A stretch of 33,181 nt of DNA, taken from contig JAFUCP010000202.1 of the NCBI GenBank assembly GCA_017459565.1, positions 1-33,181 on the forward strand. Direction: 5' to 3'. Positions 29,624 through 33,181 of the stretch are shown here, in pieces; within the stretch, counting starts at the first letter, position 1; the number at the start of each line of letters is the position of its first letter. The DNA comes from Clostridia bacterium (GTDB lineage Bacteria > Bacillota > Clostridia > Christensenellales > Aristaeellaceae). The position numbers were made by a program, and so were the translations under genes. Below the pieces are notes generated by a model, which had not been told where the DNA came from, searched no databases, and saw nothing but the letters and a program-made list of their open reading frames with translations.

Positions 29624-30466
29624 TCAGTTGGCCTCCTTGTTCAGCAGGTTGCAGAATTCATCGCGCTTGCGCTGCTCGAAATCGCGGTACATCGCGCCGC
29701 GCTTCATGGCCTCGTCGAAGTCCACCAGGTGGCCGTCGAAGTCGGGCCCGTCCACGCAGGCGAACTTTGTTTCGCCGCCCACGGTCAGACGACAGCCGCC
29801 GCACATGCCCGTGCCGTCGATCATGATGGGATTCATGGAGATGACGGTCTTGATATTATACTTTTTGGTGAGCATACACACGAATTTCATCATGATCACC
29901 GGCCCGATGGCGATCACCTCGTCATACTGGTTGCCCTCGTTGATGAGCGCCTCCAGGGCGTTGGTGACCAGGCCCTTGGTGCCGTAGCTGCCGTCGTCGG
30001 TCATCATGCAGGCCTTTGCGGAGCAGGCGTTGAACTCGTCCTCCAGGATCACCAGGTCCTTGGTGCGGAAGCCGACGATGGAATGGACCTCGCAGCCGTT
30101 GGCGTGGAGCGCCTGGGCCACGGGCAGCGCGATGGCGCAGCCCACGCCGCCGCCCACCACGGCGACCTTCTTAAAGCCCTCGACCTCGCTGGCCTTGCCC
30201 AGCGGGCCCACGAAATCGGGCAGGAAATCGCCCTCCTTCAGCTCATTCAGCTCCATGGTGGTGCCGCCCACGATCTGGAAGATGATATCCACGGTGCCCT
30301 GTTCGCGGTCATAGCCCGCGATGGTCAGCGGGATGCGTTCGCCGTCCTCGCTGGCGCGCAGGATGATAAATTGGCCTGCCTGCGCCTTGCGGGCCACCAG
30401 CGGCGCGTCGATGACCATCTTGGTGACGGTTGGGTTCAGCGGTTGTTTCTTAATGATTTTGAACAT
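29624..30466 (-). CDS. nfnA: Ferredoxin-NADP reductase-like NfnA small subunit
   Basis: 280 residues. An FAD-binding barrel (LVARKAQAGQFIILRA, RIPLTIAGYD) and an NAD-binding Rossmann part (VAVVGGGVGCAIALP) are followed by a C-terminal cysteine cluster for a [2Fe-2S] centre (MCGGCRL, then FACVDGPDF). This is the plan of NfnA and of dihydroorotate-dehydrogenase-type electron-transfer subunits. The partner gene is the NfnB-like protein immediately downstream. I start at the ATG at 30466, preceded by AGGAGAGGG; the reading from 30511 has no ribosome site. Promoter at 30544-30572. Confidence 0.92.
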   Translation of the reverse strand: MFKIIKKQPLNPTVTKMVIDAPLVARKAQAGQFIILRASEDGERIPLTIAGYDREQGTVDIIFQIVGGTTMELNELKEGDFLPDFVGPLGKASEVEGFKKVAVVGGGVGCAIALPVAQALHANGCEVHSIVGFRTKDLVILEDEFNACSAKACMMTDDGSYGTKGLVTNALEALINEGNQYDEVIAIGPVIMMKFVCMLTKKYNIKTVISMNPIMIDGTGMCGGCRLTVGGETKFACVDGPDFDGHLVDFDEAMKRGAMYRDFEQRKRDEFCNLLNKEAN

Positions 30467-30543
30467 GCTTTCCCTCTCCTCTGAATGATTTGCCGCGCAA
30501 GTCCAAAGCAAATGCGGATGATGTGCGGAACTTATTCAATAAT

Positions 30544-30572
30544 ATCATAGCATAACGCTTCTCAAAAATCAA
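30544..30572 (-). promoter_or_regulatory. Promoter of nfnAB
   Basis: On the minus strand TTGATT (30567-30572) and TATGAT (30544-30549) are 17 bases apart. The leader is about 75 bases and shows no known riboswitch. Confidence 0.7.
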
Positions 30573-30597
30573 CAAAGAAACATGGATTTTGCATTGG

Positions 30598-31155
30598 CTA
30601 TGACCTGCCCGCGCTCCATGCGCGGCCCAGCGCGGCGGCGGCGGCCAGGGCCTCTGCGTCCATGGCCGCGGGCACAACTTCGGTCTTCAGGCTCATGACC
30701 GGCTCCGAGATTTCGTTGCAGCCCATGGCCCTGAGCAGGATGCGCGCCCGGGTGATGGCGTCGGCGGGAGAGCCGTCGCCCCCGCCTGCCAGCAGAATAC
30801 CGCCCCTGCGGGCGCGGTTCGAGAAGCCGGCCTCGCCCCGCCCGCGGGCGTAATAGCCGGGCTGGAGCCTGCTGAGAACATCCAGCATACGGCCCGTCAG
30901 TTCAGAATAGTAGATGGGGGAGGCGATGACGATGTTGTCCGAGGCCAGTATGAGCCGGTAAACCTCGCTCATGCCGTCGTCGATGGCGCAGGAGAAGCGA
31001 GCGCGGCAGGCGCGGCAGTCCACACAGGGGGAAATCCTTGCCCGGTAGCAGCCCACAATGTCCGCGCGGCCCGAAAGGGAAGCCGTCAGCGCGCCGATCA
31101 GCGCGACGGTATCGCCCTGTTGTCTGGGTGAACCGTTGAAGATCAGGGTATTCAT
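30598..31155 (-). CDS. NAD(P)H-dependent flavin oxidoreductase, iron-sulfur-flavoprotein-like
   Basis: 185 residues. The flavodoxin-like fold begins with LIFNGSPRQQGDT, the FMN phosphate-binding loop. The segment SPCVDCRACRARFSC holds four cysteines that could bind an iron-sulfur cluster, and ASPIYYSELTGRM is the conserved loop near the flavin. Such proteins reduce quinones, flavins or other acceptors in anaerobes. The ATG at 31155 follows GGGAG; an upstream ATG at 31179 or 31209 is less likely. The last 15 residues are Ala-rich and carry no motif. It has its own promoter and stands alone between nfnA and folT. Confidence 0.88.
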   Translation of the reverse strand: MNTLIFNGSPRQQGDTVALIGALTASLSGRADIVGCYRARISPCVDCRACRARFSCAIDDGMSEVYRLILASDNIVIASPIYYSELTGRMLDVLSRLQPGYYARGRGEAGFSNRARRGGILLAGGGDGSPADAITRARILLRAMGCNEISEPVMSLKTEVVPAAMDAEALAAAAALGRAWSAGRS

Positions 31156-31180
31156 GGGCTCATCTCCCTTTTTTGACATA

Positions 31181-31209
31181 ATCGTACAACAAAACGGGCC
31201 CAAAAGCAA
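31181..31209 (-). promoter_or_regulatory. Promoter of the flavin oxidoreductase gene
   Basis: On the minus strand TTGCTT (31204-31209) and TACGAT (31181-31186) are 17 bases apart, about 26 bases before the chosen ATG. Confidence 0.5.
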
Positions 31210-31256
31210 TCATACGATGCTAATGCGTGAAATTTCAGTGTCATGCCCGGGGGATA

Positions 31257-31285
31257 TTGTGTTTTCAAAACGGGTGTACTATAAT
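31257..31285 (+). promoter_or_regulatory. Promoter of the folT transcript
   Basis: TTGTGT (31257-31262) and TATAAT (31280-31285) are 17 bases apart. Transcription should begin near 31292, at the edge of the riboswitch. Confidence 0.75.
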
Positions 31286-31290
31286 ATTGG

Positions 31291-31390
31291 CAACAGAGTA
31301 GGGCCCTCTTCGTTAAGTGCCGCCAAAATGGGGAGTTGTCTGGCGGACGAAGGCGAAAGCTGCGGTTGAAGGCCCGCACCCGCTGAGACC
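31291..31390 (+). ncRNA. Tetrahydrofolate (THF) riboswitch
   Basis: The order of conserved blocks is that of the THF riboswitch: GAGTAGG, CGTTAAGTGCC, GGGAGTTGTC, GACGAAGGCGAAAGC, TGCGGTTGAAGGCC and CGCACCCGCTGAG. The riboswitch binds reduced folates and controls folate transport or synthesis genes; here folT lies 65 bases downstream. The ends are approximate by a few bases. Confidence 0.92.
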
Positions 31391-31410
31391 ATAATGGGGA
31401 AAATTTGCAG

Positions 31411-31452
31411 CCTCCTTATGCAGCAAGTGTTTGCTCTGAAAGGAGGTTTTTT
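31411..31452 (+). terminator. Riboswitch expression platform: hairpin that hides the ribosome site, with a terminator-like T run
   Basis: CCTCCTT (31411-31417) pairs with AAGGAGG (31440-31446), which is the folT ribosome binding site; an inner hairpin AGCAA-TTGCT (31422-31435) stacks inside. Six thymines (31447-31452) follow directly before GC and the start ATG. The same hairpin could both hide the ribosome site and stop transcription. Confidence 0.75.
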
Positions 31453-31454
31453 GC

Positions 31455-32525
31455 ATGACGCAGAACGCGCTTGACAACCGTGCGCTGTATCCCCATCCCT
31501 TCTCAAAGGTCTATTGGAAGCAAGCAGCCGGGGAATTCAAAAAGCGGAGGGTGCTGATCTTTGCGGCGCTGATGATCGGGCTGCGCGTGGCGCTGAAGAG
31601 CCTGGGCATCCCCATTGCGGCGGATCTGAAGATCAACATCGCCTTTTTCATCAATGCCTATGGCGCGATGGTGTTCGGCCCGGTGGTGGCCATCGTGGCG
31701 GCGGCCATTTCCGATACCCTGGGGTGCATCCTGTTTCCGACGGGGGTATACTTTTTCCCGTTCATATTCATCGAAATCGCCGGATCGCTGTGCTTTGCCC
31801 TGTTTCTGTACCGGGCGGAGATAACGGCCAAGCGGGTGATCCTGTCCCGCTTCTGCATCGATTTCTTTGTCAATATCGTGCTGAACACGCCGGTGATGTG
31901 GCTGTACTACAAAATGGTCATGGGCAAGAGCTATGCCATTTTTGATTTGGTGCGCATCGTCAAGAATCTGGCGATGTTCCCCATCGAATCCGTGCTGTTA
32001 ATCCTGTTTTTGCGCATGGTCATCCCGCCGACCCAGAAGCTGGGCTACATCTACAGCGGCATCGACAAGCTGCGCTTCAATCGCAAAAACATCATCCTTC
32101 TGGTGGCGCTTGTGCTGATCGGCGCGGGTGCGGTGACGGGCTACGCTATCTACAGCTACAATACCACCTCCCTGAGCGCAAGCTATTCAACCCAGGAGCG
32201 GCTGGCCCGAAACGGCGAGATGAACGAATGGGTTGTGGCAGAAGCCGACGGCCTGGACGCCGGGGATACCGTGACCATCATCGAAGCTGCCAACCGCAAG
32301 GTGGGCGACCCGGACCTGGTCTATACCCTGGCGGTGTACCGCCTGGATGCGGAGAAGTTTGCAGCTCAGGCCGCCGCGGACGAGACCTACACGCTGGAAA
32401 CCGTGCGCGGCTATTCCAAGTCCAAGGCAGCCAAGGACGAGGCGCTGACGCGGATCGGCTCGGCCACGGCGGTCACCGACAAAAAGACAGGGGAACACAA
32501 GTCTATCGAGGTTCATCTGGACTGA
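31455..32525 (+). CDS. folT: Folate-family ECF transporter S component (FolT) with C-terminal extension
   Basis: 356 residues. The first 195 form the six-helix S component, with RVLIFAALMIGLRVALKSL and AISDTLGCILFPTG, that captures folate for the shared ECF energy-coupling module. FolT is normally 170-200 residues. Here a seventh helix (about 212-234) and a soluble domain (236-356) follow. The topology suggests the extra domain lies outside. It contains no recognised motif, though beta and helix-rich segments such as TVTIIEAANRK are visible. The THF riboswitch directly upstream supports the folate assignment. ATG 31455 is eight bases after AAAGGAGG. The energising EcfA and EcfT genes are not in this window, which is normal for group II ECF systems. 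Confidence 0.93.
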   Translation: MTQNALDNRALYPHPFSKVYWKQAAGEFKKRRVLIFAALMIGLRVALKSLGIPIAADLKINIAFFINAYGAMVFGPVVAIVAAAISDTLGCILFPTGVYFFPFIFIEIAGSLCFALFLYRAEITAKRVILSRFCIDFFVNIVLNTPVMWLYYKMVMGKSYAIFDLVRIVKNLAMFPIESVLLILFLRMVIPPTQKLGYIYSGIDKLRFNRKNIILLVALVLIGAGAVTGYAIYSYNTTSLSASYSTQERLARNGEMNEWVVAEADGLDAGDTVTIIEAANRKVGDPDLVYTLAVYRLDAEKFAAQAAADETYTLETVRGYSKSKAAKDEALTRIGSATAVTDKKTGEHKSIEVHLD

Positions 32526-32534
32526 TATGTAAAG

Positions 32535-32575
32535 CGCGCAAGTGGGCCCGGCAATCTGCCGGGCCCGCTTGCGCG
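32535..32575. terminator. Very long hairpin after folT
   Basis: A 19-bp stem (32535-32553 with 32557-32575, one G-T wobble, loop of three bases). It is GC-rich and followed by TAAAGAG, with only a weak T run, but its strength makes it a likely stop signal between folT and the convergent GNAT gene. Confidence 0.7.
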
Positions 32576-32582
32576 TAAAGAG

Positions 32583-32607
32583 AAAAACCGCGCTGCCCAT
32601 CGGGCAG
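32583..32607 (-). terminator. Terminator after the GNAT gene
   Basis: On the minus strand CTGCCC-GAT-GGGCAG (32593-32607) is followed by CGCGG and a run of five thymines (32583-32587 read in reverse). The 10-base segment GCAGGTCCTG occurs twice (32604-32613, 32629-32638) in this short region. Confidence 0.65.
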
Positions 32608-32648
32608 GTCCTGCTTGCCGTCCTGGCGGCGCAGGTCCTGTCGCGGCG

Positions 32649-33092
32649 TCAATCCTTTTTCAGCATCTTGCGGAAGTTGTACTGGGTCTTGATGTATTCA
32701 AAGCCCATGGACTTGTAAAAGCGCAGGCCGTCGTTCATGTTCTCATTGGAATTGACGCGCACGCCCGCCGCGCCGGTTTCCCTGGCCCAGTCCTCCACCG
32801 AGGCCACCAGCATGTGGCCCAGGCCCTGCTTGCGGAATTCGGGCTTGATCGCCAGGGCCACCACGCTCTTCATCGGCGGCGCGTAAACGGGCTCATGATT
32901 GTGGGCGTGGATGAAGCCTACGACCTCGCCCCGGGCCTCGGCCACCAGCAGCAGGTTGTTGGCCTCGCCCATCATGCGGCGGATGTTGGATTCCACCTGG
33001 GCCTCGGGAAAATCGTAGCCCAATTCAGCGTGGCACAGCTCGTAGATGGGGTGCGTATCGGAAATCATGCACCTGCGTATATTGATATTCAT
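32649..33092 (-). CDS. GNAT-family N-acetyltransferase
   Basis: 147 residues. It has the GNAT fold with the acetyl-CoA loop KPEFRKQGLGHML (a form of the R/Q-x-x-G-x-G/A motif), the beta-strand SVVALAIKPEF before it, and the C-terminal FYKSMGFEYIKTQY typical of the family. It transfers an acetyl group from acetyl-CoA to an amine; the substrate is unknown. I start at ATG 33092, after AAAGGCGG; upstream ATG codons precede the -10 box. Promoter at 33127-33155. It is convergent with folT, and the two genes are separated by two hairpins. Confidence 0.9.
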   Translation of the reverse strand: MNINIRRCMISDTHPIYELCHAELGYDFPEAQVESNIRRMMGEANNLLLVAEARGEVVGFIHAHNHEPVYAPPMKSVVALAIKPEFRKQGLGHMLVASVEDWARETGAAGVRVNSNENMNDGLRFYKSMGFEYIKTQYNFRKMLKKD

Positions 33093-33126
33093 GCATAAGC
33101 CGCCTTTCACCGTTTCTTTACGCATG

Positions 33127-33155
33127 ATTATAGCATAATCGCGCGCGGGGTTCAA
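33127..33155 (-). promoter_or_regulatory. Promoter of the GNAT gene
   Basis: On the minus strand TTGAAC (33150-33155) and a perfect TATAAT (33127-33132) are 17 bases apart, about 35 bases before the start codon. Confidence 0.8.
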
Positions 33156-33181
33156 TAGAAAATTCAGATTTGCGGCGCAAA

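Noticed and set aside
1-33181. CRISPR array, tRNA or rRNA genes
   Set aside because: No regularly spaced repeats and no tRNA or rRNA signatures were noticed.

Overview
The window looks like a GC-rich, strictly anaerobic Gram-positive bacterium of the Clostridia, probably gut- or rumen-associated. This rests on the sigma-A type promoters with strong AGGAGG ribosome sites, an electron-bifurcating NfnAB pair, a class A penicillin-binding protein, many exported SH3b and peptidoglycan-binding proteins, DUF6273 proteins, an ECF-type folate transporter under a tetrahydrofolate riboswitch, and a class C group II intron. No ribosomal or other phylogenetic marker is present, so genus and species cannot be named.

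Layout. Bases 1-1008 hold the 3' end of a hybrid sensor kinase with two receiver domains. A decayed amino-acid permease follows (1027-1922). Next is a TetR regulator (2043-2672) with an aldo/keto reductase (2784-3821); three matching TGACA-N3-TGTCA operators tie the two together. From 4083 to 7943 there is a compact five-gene cluster: flavin reductase, exported DUF362 protein, ArsP-like permease, exported flavodoxin and a DUF4405 b-type cytochrome-like membrane protein, closed by a terminator. It reads as an extracytoplasmic redox module. From 8222 to 15974 five genes for exported proteins follow each other: a 5'-nucleotidase, a predicted exported protein with a zeta-toxin-like P-loop kinase domain, and three SH3b/peptidoglycan-binding proteins. 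A terminator ends this run.

An internally deleted group IIC intron (about 16048-17073) sits just behind that terminator. After it come an exported double-DUF6273 protein, then a small unit with a cytosolic DUF6273 protein and a zinc-containing macrodomain ADP-ribosyl hydrolase. That unit has a good promoter and an inverted repeat resembling the operators of CsoR-family metal or sulfide sensors. An alpha/beta hydrolase, a minus-strand membrane protein, and a glycogen branching enzyme (plus strand) follow.

From 24897 the minus strand carries a class A PBP, a duplicated four-helix membrane protein, NfnB/NfnA and an iron-sulfur-flavoprotein-like reductase. The plus strand then has a THF riboswitch and folT with an unusual extracytoplasmic extension. 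A minus-strand GNAT acetyltransferase closes the window. The points most worth a second look are the exported kinase, the exported flavodoxin/cytochrome cluster, the FolT extension, the operator sets, and the intron remnant.
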